A DNA stretch of 64,000 nucleotides from Sinorhizobium sp. BG8 (GTDB taxonomy: Bacteria > Pseudomonadota > Alphaproteobacteria > Rhizobiales > Rhizobiaceae), in the NCBI RefSeq assembly GCF_016864555.1, contig NZ_CP044012.1, positions 368,501 to 432,500 of the forward strand, read 5' to 3'. The notes below the pieces were generated by a model. It worked only from the letters and a program-made list of their open reading frames with translations, made no database searches and was not told the DNA's origin. Shown in pieces: positions 38,866 through 47,669 of the stretch. The first letter of the stretch is position 1, and every line of letters begins with the position of its first letter. The translations under genes were made by a program, and so were the position numbers.

Positions 38866-39654
38866 TCAGTTCAGAAGGCAGGCAACCGACTCGGCGAACT
38901 GGCATTTCTCTCCGAGCGCCGTGAAGGCGACGCGGTCGACCTGCATCTTGGTTGGCGCCGTGTAGGAGAAAGCCCCCATCCAGTCGGACAACGTGTCCGT
39001 TCCCCAGAGGCTGAAGAAAATCTTCTGCGCATTGACGGGAAGCTTGGCGGGATCGGTAACCTCGTGGACCATCTCGCCGTTTACATAGTATCTGAGACGA
39101 TCGCTCTCCCAGACAAAAGCATAGTCATTGAAACCACCATTCGCGCCACCCGCAACATCTGCGAGAAACTCGTTGCCGCCTTTCCCCGAAATGTATTGAT
39201 TGACCTGTACTTTGGCGGGATTCTTGCCCAACACTTCGAAATCGATTTCGTCGTGCGGCTTCTTGTCGGTGGGACCTATAAAGCTGAAAAAGGCAGAATT
39301 AAGCCCGGAGCCGTCAGCGGACTTCAGTCTGGCCTCGTAAGTGCCGTATCCGAAGCGTTTGTGGGTCTGGATTTCACCACAAACATAGTCGCGTTCACCC
39401 GCCTGCCTCTTTTCGAAGCTCAGCTCCAGAACACCATCGACCACCTTCGCCTGTTCCTTGGACCAGGTGCAGTTCTGATGAGCGCCGTTGTTCCATCCGT
39501 CGGAGATGTACCATCTCGCCTTGTTCAAGCTGTCGAAGTTGTCCACGAAGGACTTGCCGCTAACTCCATCCTGCGCCAAAGCGGGGGCAGCGATGCAGGC
39601 ACCAGTCATGACCAGAGCGATCAGGAAGAACGGTGTTTTGGGCGTCGTGCTCAT
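38866..39654 (-). CDS. exoK: Secreted endo-1,3-1,4-beta-glycanase ExoK
   Basis: Start at ATG 39654, eight bases after an AAGG site, gives 262 residues. A signal peptide (cleavage after ALAQ, about residue 27) precedes a GH16 domain with the catalytic motif HDEIDFEVLG: nucleophile Glu136, Asp138 and acid/base Glu140. YEARLKSADGSGLNSAFFSF is the substrate-cleft strand. ExoK cleaves nascent succinoglycan to give low-molecular-weight forms. Two cysteines occur near residues 62 and 92. A further ATG at 39681 would overlap exoH but would place the signal peptide too deep. Confidence 0.94.
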   Translation of the reverse strand: MSTTPKTPFFLIALVMTGACIAAPALAQDGVSGKSFVDNFDSLNKARWYISDGWNNGAHQNCTWSKEQAKVVDGVLELSFEKRQAGERDYVCGEIQTHKRFGYGTYEARLKSADGSGLNSAFFSFIGPTDKKPHDEIDFEVLGKNPAKVQVNQYISGKGGNEFLADVAGGANGGFNDYAFVWESDRLRYYVNGEMVHEVTDPAKLPVNAQKIFFSLWGTDTLSDWMGAFSYTAPTKMQVDRVAFTALGEKCQFAESVACLLN

Positions 39655-39673
39655 AGAGTTACCTTTTACTGTG

Positions 39674-40783
39674 TTACACATTTCGAAGAGTGACCTCGGC
39701 GGCGGCCGGCTTGCCAGGCGGGCGACCGCGCGCACTGTCCTTCCGGCTCCCCGTGAGGATGCTGTGGACCCGGGGCATCCAGCGCCGGGCGAGATTGTTG
39801 GAAACAATCAGAATTGCGAAGGTGGCGACAATCACGAAGGCGTAGAAGGCGGGGTAGGGGCCGATATTCAGTACGCTCCAGAGCATCCAGAAGCACACGA
39901 GCACTGGATAGTGTCCGCAGAAGATCCAGAAGCTCAGACCACCCGTTTTCGTCAGGCGCTGGCCGATACGGGTATCGATGATCATGGACGACAGCGTCCA
40001 TGAACCCAGAATGCCGGTAATCGCGACGAGGTTACGCAACACGTCCAGCCAAGCCGGAAAATCGGGTCCAAGTGTGTAGACGCCGACCGAAAGCAGTACC
40101 GCTGCGGAAAAGACCGCGGACACGATCCAGGGTGCAAAGCGGTCAAGTTTCTTGACATCAACGGAATGAAGGCTGGCCCATATGCCGAGGCTGAAACCGA
40201 AAACGATGGACTTCTTCAGGAATATGCCATTCGGGACGGGGAATACCGCATAGATGAACAGCACCGCCAGCGTAACGAACGGATACCGCTTCAACAGGAA
40301 TGCCAATACGGGCGAAAGCACCACGCAGAGCAGAAGGTCGCGCAGGAAGAAGAGTGGCAGATTGATCGGCCAGCTCTCAATGGCAAAGGCCAGGTTTGCG
40401 AGTTCACGAGGAGACGCCTCGTAGACATGAGGCAAGTAACTGTGGCCCGCACCCACCTTTTGGACCGCGAACGCGAAGAGCAGGAACGATAAGTTCCAGA
40501 TGAGAAATGGCAGGAGGATGGTAACAGCCTTGCTGCGAAGCGTTGCCGTATAGTTGAATCCTGCGAGCCCCCGATAAAACAGGAGATATCCCGAGATCGC
40601 GCTCAGGCAGGGTACGCCGATACGGAAAAGACTGTCCCCCAGAAACACACGCAGCCAGTCGAAAAGGCCGTACGCACCCAGGAACGGAGACGTAGCCGGG
40701 GAGTAGGGAATATGCACAAGCACGATCCCCGAGATCAGAACGATGCGCAGGAAGTTGATCCGCGCCGAAATATTGCCGTCCAT
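39674..40783 (-). CDS. exoH: Succinoglycan succinyltransferase ExoH
   Basis: A 369-residue acyltransferase-3 (OafA/ExoH) membrane protein with about ten hydrophobic segments. The start MDGNISARINFLRIVLISGI and IVLVHIPYS carry the conserved catalytic His of the family; SFWIFCGHYPVLV is a second conserved site. Relation to ExoZ was considered; gene order (immediately before exoK) and length favour ExoH, which adds succinate needed for later ExoK cleavage. GTG at 40789 is an alternative start two codons upstream. It heads the minus-strand run to exoP. Confidence 0.88.
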   Translation of the reverse strand: MDGNISARINFLRIVLISGIVLVHIPYSPATSPFLGAYGLFDWLRVFLGDSLFRIGVPCLSAISGYLLFYRGLAGFNYTATLRSKAVTILLPFLIWNLSFLLFAFAVQKVGAGHSYLPHVYEASPRELANLAFAIESWPINLPLFFLRDLLLCVVLSPVLAFLLKRYPFVTLAVLFIYAVFPVPNGIFLKKSIVFGFSLGIWASLHSVDVKKLDRFAPWIVSAVFSAAVLLSVGVYTLGPDFPAWLDVLRNLVAITGILGSWTLSSMIIDTRIGQRLTKTGGLSFWIFCGHYPVLVCFWMLWSVLNIGPYPAFYAFVIVATFAILIVSNNLARRWMPRVHSILTGSRKDSARGRPPGKPAAAEVTLRNV

Positions 40784-41188
40784 ACTCACGATGTCACGTC
40801 ACCCCATTTGGACTGCGCCCCCATCGCAGTCTTGTTCAACCAGAGCAGACTTGAGCCCGCAGAGTGAAACTAGATCGCTCTCCGGGCGAAAAATATGGCA
40901 GTGCAGCAAAAAACATCGAAGCTTTTCCGCATCGCAGTGGAGAAACCTCGATCCTGACAACGTACCCCGCTAGTACAACCCGCCCAAAACCTCCCGAAAA
41001 TGTCCAGCAACCAAGTTGTTGATGCATTTGCGCATATTCTTATGCACGGGCGAGGTTGCAGAGAAAAAACTCTGAACTTTTCTCAAGAGTTTCGCAGCGT
41101 AATTTTCCTTACCTTAGGTGAGAAAGACCCAATCTAGGCATGAAAAATGGAAATAAGGCGACCGAATCGAAGAAAATTTCCAGAACAA
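40784..41188. promoter_or_regulatory. exoH-exoT gap, promoter region of exoHKLAMONP; no exoI
   Basis: About 400 bases without a credible coding region, AT-rich towards 41000-41170. The gap must contain the promoter for exoH and downstream genes on the minus strand and the 3' end of the exoT transcript. In S. meliloti the exoI gene lies between exoH and exoT; no coding trace of it is visible here. No clean terminator for exoT was found. Confidence 0.55.
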
Positions 41189-42670
41189 TTACTCGGCCAG
41201 CGGAGTGACCTCGCCCGCTCTTCGCGACCGGACAAGTTCCAGGATTTTGTCCTTCAGCGCCCGTTCCGTCAGTAGTACGAGCAGACCGTAGATTATGCCT
41301 CCGAGAATTGAACCGACGACGATCTGTAGAACGGGATTTGTCAGGTGGTCCCGAAGCATGTCCAGTGTGTAGCGGACGATCAATGCCATGAGGAAGGCGG
41401 TGACCATCGGTCGGGTCGAAAGATAGAGGCCCCGCAGGAAGGGCATGCCATCGGCCCGGAAGACGACCCACGAATAGCCGATAAGCACCGCTACATTGAC
41501 GATGCACAGCCAGATCATCGCGGATACCAGCGTGCCGCCGGCAGCTCCGTACACAACAGCGGCAGTGGTGACGACCGCCCGGATCACTGCCCACCAGAAG
41601 AGCGCTCCGCCGTGGCCCACCCCCTTGAGATAAGGAATGAACGTGCTGCACGGCGTCAGCACGCCCTTGGACAGCGCGAGCAAGCCAAGCACGGGCCAGG
41701 CATAGGCCCATTGATGCCCGAACAGCACGAGCATCGCCGGTTCCGCGATCGCCCAGAGACCGAACATCATCGGCGCAAGCAGCACGGTCGTGACCTGCGT
41801 GCTCAGCATGAGGGCATCCGAACGGCGCTGCCTATCATGCATCATGTTGCTGAAAGCGGGAAACAGGACGCCCATGACGGCAGAGAGAACCACCTGGTTG
41901 GGAATGCTCGCAAAGCGGTTCGCGGCCGAATAGGCACCCGCATCGGCAAGGCCGAGGAAGCGCGAAATAACGACCATGGGGGACTGGAAGGTGATGAAGT
42001 TTGCAATTTCCGACCCCATCATGCCGAGACTGAAGCGGCTCAACTCGAGTACGCGCCGCGGCTTGAACACGAACCGTGGCAGGTAGCGCGAGACCGCATA
42101 GAGGCCGGCGAGCCGGATGATCGCAGAAATGAACAGCTGCGCCACGAGCGCCCACACGCCGGCGCCGAGCAGTGCAAGGATGACTGCGAGCCCCGCACCC
42201 GCCAGTTCCGAGATCATGCTCCAGGCCGCGTCCTTGCTGAACTGCATCCTCCGCGCAAGAAGCGCGTAGGCCACGTCGCCGCCAAGCTGGAGCGGGATCA
42301 GAACGCTCATGATGCGCAGGAGACCGGCCGCTTCAGGCGCTCCGAGCCAGGCAGCCAGCGGATCGGCACCCACATAGAGCACCACCGCCATCAGGCATGA
42401 AATCGCCAAATTTGCCCAGAAGACCGAGTGGATCGTGTCGAGATTTTCGTCCTTCTGGATGACCAGCGCCGAGGCGAGCCCGGCACCGCCAATCATCGCG
42501 AGGAACTGCACCAAAGTCAGCGCAACGGCGACGGCACCGAAGGATTCGGGAGTAAGGATGCGGGCAAGAATCGGTACCGTGACAAACTTAAGCCCGAATG
42601 TGCTTGTCTTGGATAGGACGCTCCAGCCGACATTGCGCGTGACCGATTTCGCGTTGACAGTTGGAGGCAT
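41189..42670 (-). CDS. exoT: Succinoglycan flippase/polysaccharide transport protein ExoT
   Basis: A 493-residue protein of the polysaccharide transporter (Wzx/MATE-like) family with about 12-14 hydrophobic segments. The N-terminus VGWSVLSKTSTFGLKFVTVP, ILARILTPESFGAVA and the SLGMMGSEIANFITFQSPMV segment are typical of the RfbX/Wzx group. It carries lipid-linked octasaccharide across the inner membrane before ExoQ/ExoP polymerise it. It is divergent from exoW with a 125-base shared promoter gap. Confidence 0.92.
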   Translation of the reverse strand: MPPTVNAKSVTRNVGWSVLSKTSTFGLKFVTVPILARILTPESFGAVAVALTLVQFLAMIGGAGLASALVIQKDENLDTIHSVFWANLAISCLMAVVLYVGADPLAAWLGAPEAAGLLRIMSVLIPLQLGGDVAYALLARRMQFSKDAAWSMISELAGAGLAVILALLGAGVWALVAQLFISAIIRLAGLYAVSRYLPRFVFKPRRVLELSRFSLGMMGSEIANFITFQSPMVVISRFLGLADAGAYSAANRFASIPNQVVLSAVMGVLFPAFSNMMHDRQRRSDALMLSTQVTTVLLAPMMFGLWAIAEPAMLVLFGHQWAYAWPVLGLLALSKGVLTPCSTFIPYLKGVGHGGALFWWAVIRAVVTTAAVVYGAAGGTLVSAMIWLCIVNVAVLIGYSWVVFRADGMPFLRGLYLSTRPMVTAFLMALIVRYTLDMLRDHLTNPVLQIVVGSILGGIIYGLLVLLTERALKDKILELVRSRRAGEVTPLAE

Positions 42671-42795
42671 GACAGGTTCCCGTAATAAATCGGAGATTTG
42701 GAAAAGCGCTGAGGAGGAGCGCCAAGAAACATGGCCGCAACCCGGCGGGAGGGGACGACGCGAACTCTATCTACTGAAACCGCAGGGGCGAAAAG

Positions 42796-43761
42796 ATGGC
42801 AAGGCTGACTGTAATTATTCCTTACTACCAGAAGGAGCCGGGCATACTGCGGCGCGCGCTGGCCTCTGTGTTTGCGCAGGAATTCACCGATTTCGATATC
42901 GTCGTCGTCGACGATGAATCGCCTTACCCGATTGATCAGGAGCTTTCTCCGCTCGATCCCGAGCAGAGGGAACGCATCATTGTCGTCAAGCAGCCCAACG
43001 CCGGTCCCGGTGGCGCCCGCAACACGGGTCTCGACAATGTACCCGCTGAATCCGAATTCGTCGCGTTTCTCGATTCCGACGACGTGTGGACACCGTCTCA
43101 CCTCAAGAACGCCTATGAGAGCATGAAGCGCTTTGACGCCGACTGCTACTGGGCAACGATCACCGGCGGGGATGCGTTCTACTATCATTTCGGCATGCGC
43201 AATCTGGAAGAGACCGAGAAGGTGAACCGGCTGTCGGACAGTCCGCTGCTCATCGAGATTCCGGAATTTTCACGGGTGATGCTCAAGAACTGGAGCTTCC
43301 TCCACCTGTCCTGCATGGTCATCGGCCGTGAGATCTACCGCACCATCCGTTTCGAGCGGGAGCTGCGCCTTGCGGCGGAAGACGTGCTCTTCTTCTGCGA
43401 CTGCGCGCTTGCTGCCCGTCGCGTGGTTCTCTGCGATGATGCGGGCGCGGTGCGGGGGGAAGGCGTAAATATCTTCCATGCGATCGACAACGACTCGCCG
43501 CAGTTCCTGAAACAGCAGTTCAACACCTGGGTTGCGCTCGATACGCTGGAGGCGCGCTTTTCCCGAAAGCCGGAAGAGATCGCCTCGATCCGCTCCTACA
43601 AGAGCACCGCGCGCCGACAGGCCCTCTGGAGCCAGGCCCGCCTGGTGAAACGCGCCAAGATGCCGCAATTTAATCTTCTGGCGCGCTGGTTCTGGCGTGA
43701 TCCGAAGTTGCTTCACAGCGCCGTCGAACTGGCGGTCGGAAAAATTTCGCGCCGAGGATAG
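42796..43761 (+). CDS. exoW: Succinoglycan glucosyltransferase ExoW
   Basis: A 321-residue GT2 protein beginning MARLTVIIPYYQKEPGILRR, with VVVDDESPYP and the metal motif FVAFLDSDDVWTPSHL (about 91-106). The region RELRLAAEDVLFFCD carries the ED pair expected near the catalytic base. In S. meliloti, ExoW adds the terminal beta-1,3 glucose(s) of the side chain. A GGGGCGAAAAG site precedes the ATG. It reads plus and is followed by exoV after 74 bases. Confidence 0.92.
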   Translation: MARLTVIIPYYQKEPGILRRALASVFAQEFTDFDIVVVDDESPYPIDQELSPLDPEQRERIIVVKQPNAGPGGARNTGLDNVPAESEFVAFLDSDDVWTPSHLKNAYESMKRFDADCYWATITGGDAFYYHFGMRNLEETEKVNRLSDSPLLIEIPEFSRVMLKNWSFLHLSCMVIGREIYRTIRFERELRLAAEDVLFFCDCALAARRVVLCDDAGAVRGEGVNIFHAIDNDSPQFLKQQFNTWVALDTLEARFSRKPEEIASIRSYKSTARRQALWSQARLVKRAKMPQFNLLARWFWRDPKLLHSAVELAVGKISRRG

Positions 43762-43835
43762 CCGCCGGGCAGGCCAAATGCTTGCCCCGCATCCCTCGCA
43801 GCCGCAACCTCAATACATCTCTTCAAGGAGCACTC

Positions 43836-44786
43836 ATGGAGCCTTACTACTGGCACTCGCATCACGGAAACTTCGGTGACGATCTCAATCTCTGGCTTTG
43901 GGACTTCCTCTTGCCAGGGTTCCGCGACGTTCATCCGGAAACCCTGCTCGTCGGCGTCGGTACCGTCCTCAACAGCGCACTCCTCCCCGCAGGCCGCAAG
44001 AAGCTGGTCCTGGGCAGCGGCTATGGCTACGGCACTCTTCCCGACATGAGCAATGCGGCCGAATGGGATATCCGTTGCGTGCGAGGACCGTTGACGGCAG
44101 CGAAGGTCGGCGTTGCAGAAGCGCTCGGCATTATCGACCCCGCAGCAATGGTTCCGCACATGCCCGAGTTCCAGAACCTGCCGAAGCTGCATAAGAAAAG
44201 CTTCGTGCCGCACTGGGAATCCGCGATTGCCGGGTTGTGGCCCACGATCTGCACGACGGTCGGGCTCAACTACATCGATCCGAGGGGCGAAGCCAAAAGC
44301 GTGATCCGCGAGATCGCGCAGTCGGAGCTCATCATCGCGGAATCCATGCACGGCGCCATCCTCGCCGATGCATTCCGCGTTCCATGGGTGGCGGTGACGA
44401 CCTCGAGCAGCATCAACAATTTCAAATGGAACGATTGGGCGTCCACGCTTGGCGTGAAATATGAACCGCGCCACGTTCCTATATCGAGCCGGGCCGAGGC
44501 CATAATCAAGGGCGAGCGGTTCTGGGGAATGGACTTCGACACGAAGGCGCCGCCGCCGGCAGATCCGAACCAGCGCGAATTTTCCGACGAACTGCTCGTC
44601 GCCGCACGGGATCCCAAACAGACCCCGCTTCGCTCCGCTGCCAAGCAACTGCTTGCGGCACCGTCCACGCTCGCCCTTTGGCAGGCGTGCCGCGCCACCC
44701 CCGAACTCAGCCGCGATCAGGTCCTCGATGACCGGAAAGCGCGCCTGATGAATGTGCTGGAAGGCGTAAAGCGCGACTACTTCTGA
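43836..44786 (+). CDS. exoV: Succinoglycan pyruvyltransferase ExoV
   Basis: Start at ATG 43836, with AAGGAG six bases upstream, gives 316 residues, as in S. meliloti; the frame from 43782 has no ribosome binding site. It is a polysaccharide pyruvyl transferase family protein: the start MEPYYWHSHHGNFGDDLN contains the conserved GNxGDDL, and ESMHGAILADAFRVPWVAV (about 171-189) holds the family His. It adds a ketal-linked pyruvate from PEP to the terminal glucose. Its last ten bases overlap the end of the convergent exoU gene. Confidence 0.93.
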   Translation: MEPYYWHSHHGNFGDDLNLWLWDFLLPGFRDVHPETLLVGVGTVLNSALLPAGRKKLVLGSGYGYGTLPDMSNAAEWDIRCVRGPLTAAKVGVAEALGIIDPAAMVPHMPEFQNLPKLHKKSFVPHWESAIAGLWPTICTTVGLNYIDPRGEAKSVIREIAQSELIIAESMHGAILADAFRVPWVAVTTSSSINNFKWNDWASTLGVKYEPRHVPISSRAEAIIKGERFWGMDFDTKAPPPADPNQREFSDELLVAARDPKQTPLRSAAKQLLAAPSTLALWQACRATPELSRDQVLDDRKARLMNVLEGVKRDYF

Positions 44787-45805
44787 GGCGCTGACGCGCC
44801 CGGAACCGTCAGGAGATAGCGCAGGGCGCCGTCGCGAGGCGCCGGCGCTACCGTTGAACTCTTGCGGAACCGTGCTGTCTTGTCGGCGAATATTCCGCCG
44901 ACAATGGCGGGAAGTGCTGCCGGATGCGACAGAGCGTAGGTGAGCGCCGCTGCCGGTCCCGACTGGTTCTTGAGGTCGAGGAAGTGCCGCAGTTCGTAGC
45001 GGCCCCTTATGTGGCGCTCGTGCCTGCGGATAAGTTTCCCCGCTTCGGGTGCAAGCTTCGGATCGGCGAGCATTGCGCGATCCGCTTCATAGAGACGCTT
45101 GAGATCCTGTGTCTTGTGGCTACCACTCAGAGAATTGCTCCGCACGACCGCCCCGTAGCCGCAGCTATGGATGACCTTGTATTGTGCGCCGCGCGCGAGA
45201 GCCCGGGCGTAGAGGTCATAGTCTTCCCCAAGCCTGAGGTCCTCCTTGTAGCGAAGGTCGTGTCTGTCCAGAAATGCCCGCCGCATCACCGGTTTAAGAA
45301 AGCCGATCTCCGCACGCTGCGCCCCACGTCTTGAAATGTTGCCCTCGATAAAGCCGCTGAGATCGAGACGACGAGGGTGAGGGGCGTACCGTACCAGCTT
45401 CTGTGCGGCACTCGGCGCCGCCTCTTCGGTGACAAATGCAATATTGTCAGCAATGAAGTCCCAATCCGGCTCTGCGAGCAGTTGCCGGAAGCGGCCGGGG
45501 AAGAAGAAGTCATCCGCGTCAAGAATGGCGATCAACGGAGCCCGGGAAATGCTGATCGCGTGATTTCGAGCCGCGGCCGGTCCCCTGTTGACGTCGAAGC
45601 GCACAATCTCCAGCCTGCCGCTGCCGTCGTCGGCCGAACGCGCAGCAGCATCTGTCCCATCGGAAGAGGCATCGTCGATGACGACGACGTGGGAAGTCTC
45701 GTTTTCATTGAGTGCTGAGGCAATTGCACGGCCGATTGTCCCGGCGGCGTTCTTGGCGGCGATAATGACGCAAACGTCCTGGGCTGCAGTCAAAGGGATC
45801 TCCAT
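44777..45805 (-). CDS. exoU: Succinoglycan glucosyltransferase ExoU
   Basis: A 342-residue GT2 enzyme with VCVIIAAKNAAGTIGRAIAS, VVIDDASSDGTDAAAR, and the metal motif APLIAILDADDFFFPGRF (about 89-106). KEDLRLGEDYDLYARAL (about 181-197) is a second conserved region. In S. meliloti, ExoU adds the sixth sugar by a beta-1,6 bond. Its stop lies inside the last ten bases of exoV, so the two genes converge with no terminator between them. Confidence 0.92.
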   Translation of the reverse strand: MEIPLTAAQDVCVIIAAKNAAGTIGRAIASALNENETSHVVVIDDASSDGTDAAARSADDGSGRLEIVRFDVNRGPAAARNHAISISRAPLIAILDADDFFFPGRFRQLLAEPDWDFIADNIAFVTEEAAPSAAQKLVRYAPHPRRLDLSGFIEGNISRRGAQRAEIGFLKPVMRRAFLDRHDLRYKEDLRLGEDYDLYARALARGAQYKVIHSCGYGAVVRSNSLSGSHKTQDLKRLYEADRAMLADPKLAPEAGKLIRRHERHIRGRYELRHFLDLKNQSGPAAALTYALSHPAALPAIVGGIFADKTARFRKSSTVAPAPRDGALRYLLTVPGASAPQK

Positions 45806-45821
45806 GTCACGATAGTCGAAC

Positions 45822-45840
45822 AGGAGCCATCATGGCTCCT
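45822..45840. repeat. Palindrome between exoX and exoU
   Basis: AGGAGCCAT and ATGGCTCCT (nine-base arms, one-base centre) lie 17 bases before the exoU start on the minus strand. No T tract follows on either side, so it is more likely an operator or RNA hairpin in the exoU leader than a terminator. Function unknown. Confidence 0.4.
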
Positions 45841-45930
45841 GCGCGCGCACCATGAAACGTGATCTTGTCGCAAACGCGACGCTGGCGTGAATGCCGGTCG
45901 CATTTGAAGGAAAATCCGGTCCAGCCTTCG

Positions 45931-46218
45931 TTACTGGTTGAAGTGCCCCGGCTTGTTAAGGCCTGATATACGCACTTTGGCTGTCTGGACATCCTCCGAC
46001 GCCGTCGTCGACCCGCCGGTTCGCGATGACGCGTCACGTTCGCGCGCCGCCTTGCGAACAAGGAACAGTACGCCAACGAAATAGCCCACCTGAAGCAAGA
46101 CGGCACAGATCAAAGTCTGTCCGACCGTACTCCAAAACGAACCATTGAGAATATAAGTTGCCACCGCAAAGGCGACCAATGCGCCGAACATGCTGAAAAA
46201 AACTTTCGGTGCATACAT
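45931..46218 (-). CDS. exoX: ExoX, small inhibitor of succinoglycan synthesis
   Basis: A 95-residue inner-membrane protein with two hydrophobic segments (about 5-26 and 31-53) and a short basic cytoplasmic tail (FLVRKAARERDA). Length and position between exoU and exoY match S. meliloti ExoX (98 residues). ExoX lowers EPS synthesis after translation, probably by acting on ExoY, and the exoX:exoY copy ratio matters. It is divergent from exoY across a long AT-rich gap. Confidence 0.88.
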   Translation of the reverse strand: MYAPKVFFSMFGALVAFAVATYILNGSFWSTVGQTLICAVLLQVGYFVGVLFLVRKAARERDASSRTGGSTTASEDVQTAKVRISGLNKPGHFNQ

Positions 46219-46939
46219 TAAAAATGCCTAGGAATTTCGAGTGCCAATGCCATCGTGCCTGCTGCCTCCACCAACCCTGTTTTTATATACATTTTGCCAG
46301 GCCTGGTTTCAATTCCGGGTACTGATCACGACCCCGTGTAACCGGTAACATAACGAAATCTGGTTTAGCTCCGGTTAGGATCAGCCTCCCTTTCAGCAAA
46401 GAAAACCTACCCTAGCGTCAGATTCGGAGACAAAAGTTGCCACATTTCCGCCTCGCGGACACAATGCGACAGCGTTATTGACCTATCGGGGTTGCTTATC
46501 GTTACCAAATGATCAACTTTTGTTACAATTTTAGGTAATACTAATTGAAAAATGTGCAGTGCAGCATAATGATGCGACGCAAAATAATTCCCCATTTTCG
46601 TTTATATCGATCACGCTTTCGCTCTAGGTAACGCATTCCAAATGGTGACAAATACACCTCGCTGTAATGCGTTCCTATCGGGGAACGTAACAATTCGCGA
46701 GGTAGAATATAACTCGCGTTTACTGCATCAAACGCCCGCCACAACCGGGTTTCGATATTGTTGATCTTTGCCTTAATACATGCAACTTTCATATTCATCA
46801 TCCCTTAAATAGAGCTGCAATTCAGGCACCCCACAAAATGGGTATGTGAAAAACAAATTCTGACCATACACTTGCTTTTGGATGGCCCCCGCGTCCATCC
46901 GGACCCGACCAATCGCCAAACGTAAATGGAGCCAACTCT
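46219..46939. promoter_or_regulatory. AT-rich exoX-exoY divergent regulatory region
   Basis: About 720 bases, visibly poorer in G and C than the flanking genes (for example 46490-46560 and 46730-46870). In S. meliloti the exoX-exoY gap is the main target of MucR and other EPS regulators, and AT-rich sequence is what MucR-type xenogeneic-silencer-like proteins prefer. No single operator could be fixed by eye. It may contain one small ORF (46541-46792, minus). Confidence 0.55.
46541..46792 (-). CDS. Candidate small basic protein in the exoX-exoY gap
   Basis: From the third ATG of an in-frame cluster (46792) with AAGGG nine bases upstream, the frame encodes 83 residues, starting MKVACIKAKINNIETRLWRA, hydrophilic and strongly basic towards the end. 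Codon use is AT-rich, unlike the flanking exo genes. I recognise no family. It could be a horizontally acquired gene or a chance frame in an AT-rich regulatory region. Confidence 0.25.
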   Translation of the reverse strand: MKVACIKAKINNIETRLWRAFDAVNASYILPRELLRSPIGTHYSEVYLSPFGMRYLERKRDRYKRKWGIILRRIIMLHCTFFN

Positions 46940-47616
46940 ATGAAGTCCGCGAGTCGATCGGCCAATTCGCCGTTTCTCAGCACCATAATCCCGGGCGTGC
47001 GCCCGTTGGGGGGATTGCCAAGAGGGCCTTCGACATTTCCGCTGCAGCTGTCGCGCTCGCGTTTTTGAGCCCGATTTTTCTGCTCCTCGCCGCTCTTGTT
47101 AAAATGTCTGACGGAGGTAGCGTTCTCTATGGCCACCGTCGTATCGGCCATAATGGCCAGCCGTTTCATTGCCTGAAGTTCAGGACGATGGTCGAAAACA
47201 ATGATCGCGTGTTGCAGGAATATCTGCGCAAGAATCCTGGCGCCTATGAGGAGTGGCGCGAAACACGCAAACTGCAGAATGATCCGCGCGTTACGATCAT
47301 CGGCAGCATACTGCGCAAACTAAGCCTCGACGAGCTTCCGCAACTCTTGAACATTCTCCGGGGGGAGATGAGTATCGTGGGCCCACGTCCAGTCGTTGAA
47401 GACGAACTGGAACTGTACGGCGGGGCGGCAGTGTATTATCTTCAGACCCGGCCGGGCCTCACAGGTCTCTGGCAGGTCAGCGGACGCAACGACGTCTCCT
47501 ACGACACACGCATCGCCTTCGACACGCACTATGTGAAGAATTGGTCGCTGCTCAAGGACGTCATTATCGTCGTTCGTACCATCCCTGCCGTCTGCCTGTC
47601 GCGCGGCTGCTACTGA
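46940..47616 (+). pseudogene. exoY: Priming galactosyltransferase ExoY, broken by a one-base frameshift near its start
   Basis: The ATG at 46940, eight bases after GGAG, opens MKSASRSANSPF and RPLGG, which resembles the N-terminus of S. meliloti ExoY. The frame then breaks at the G run 47008-47013; the rest of the protein, GGIAKRAFDISAAAVALAFL onward, lies in another frame. One extra G restores 225 residues, the expected ExoY length. The body is intact: a membrane anchor (about 30-52), [26 protein letters not shown] and the catalytic [20 protein letters not shown] of bacterial undecaprenyl-phosphate sugar transferases. ExoY attaches galactose-1-phosphate to the lipid carrier, the committed EPS step. 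The frame open from 46882 has no ribosome binding site and an unfamiliar N-terminus. Confidence 0.85.
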
Positions 47617-47669
47617 TAGCGCGAACCCGCGGCACCGCCGCCGTTCGCCCCTCTCAGGGAACCCAGTTG

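Noticed and set aside
39674-40783. Assignment of this acyltransferase as exoZ
   Set aside because: Same superfamily, but length and position directly before exoK match exoH.
46407-46595. A 62-codon minus-strand frame in the exoX-exoY gap
   Set aside because: No ribosome binding site, low-complexity AT-rich composition and overlap with a better candidate frame.
46882-46939. ATG at 46882 as the start of an intact, longer exoY
   Set aside because: No ribosome binding site and an N-terminus unlike ExoY; the ATG at 46940 has both, which supports a frameshift.
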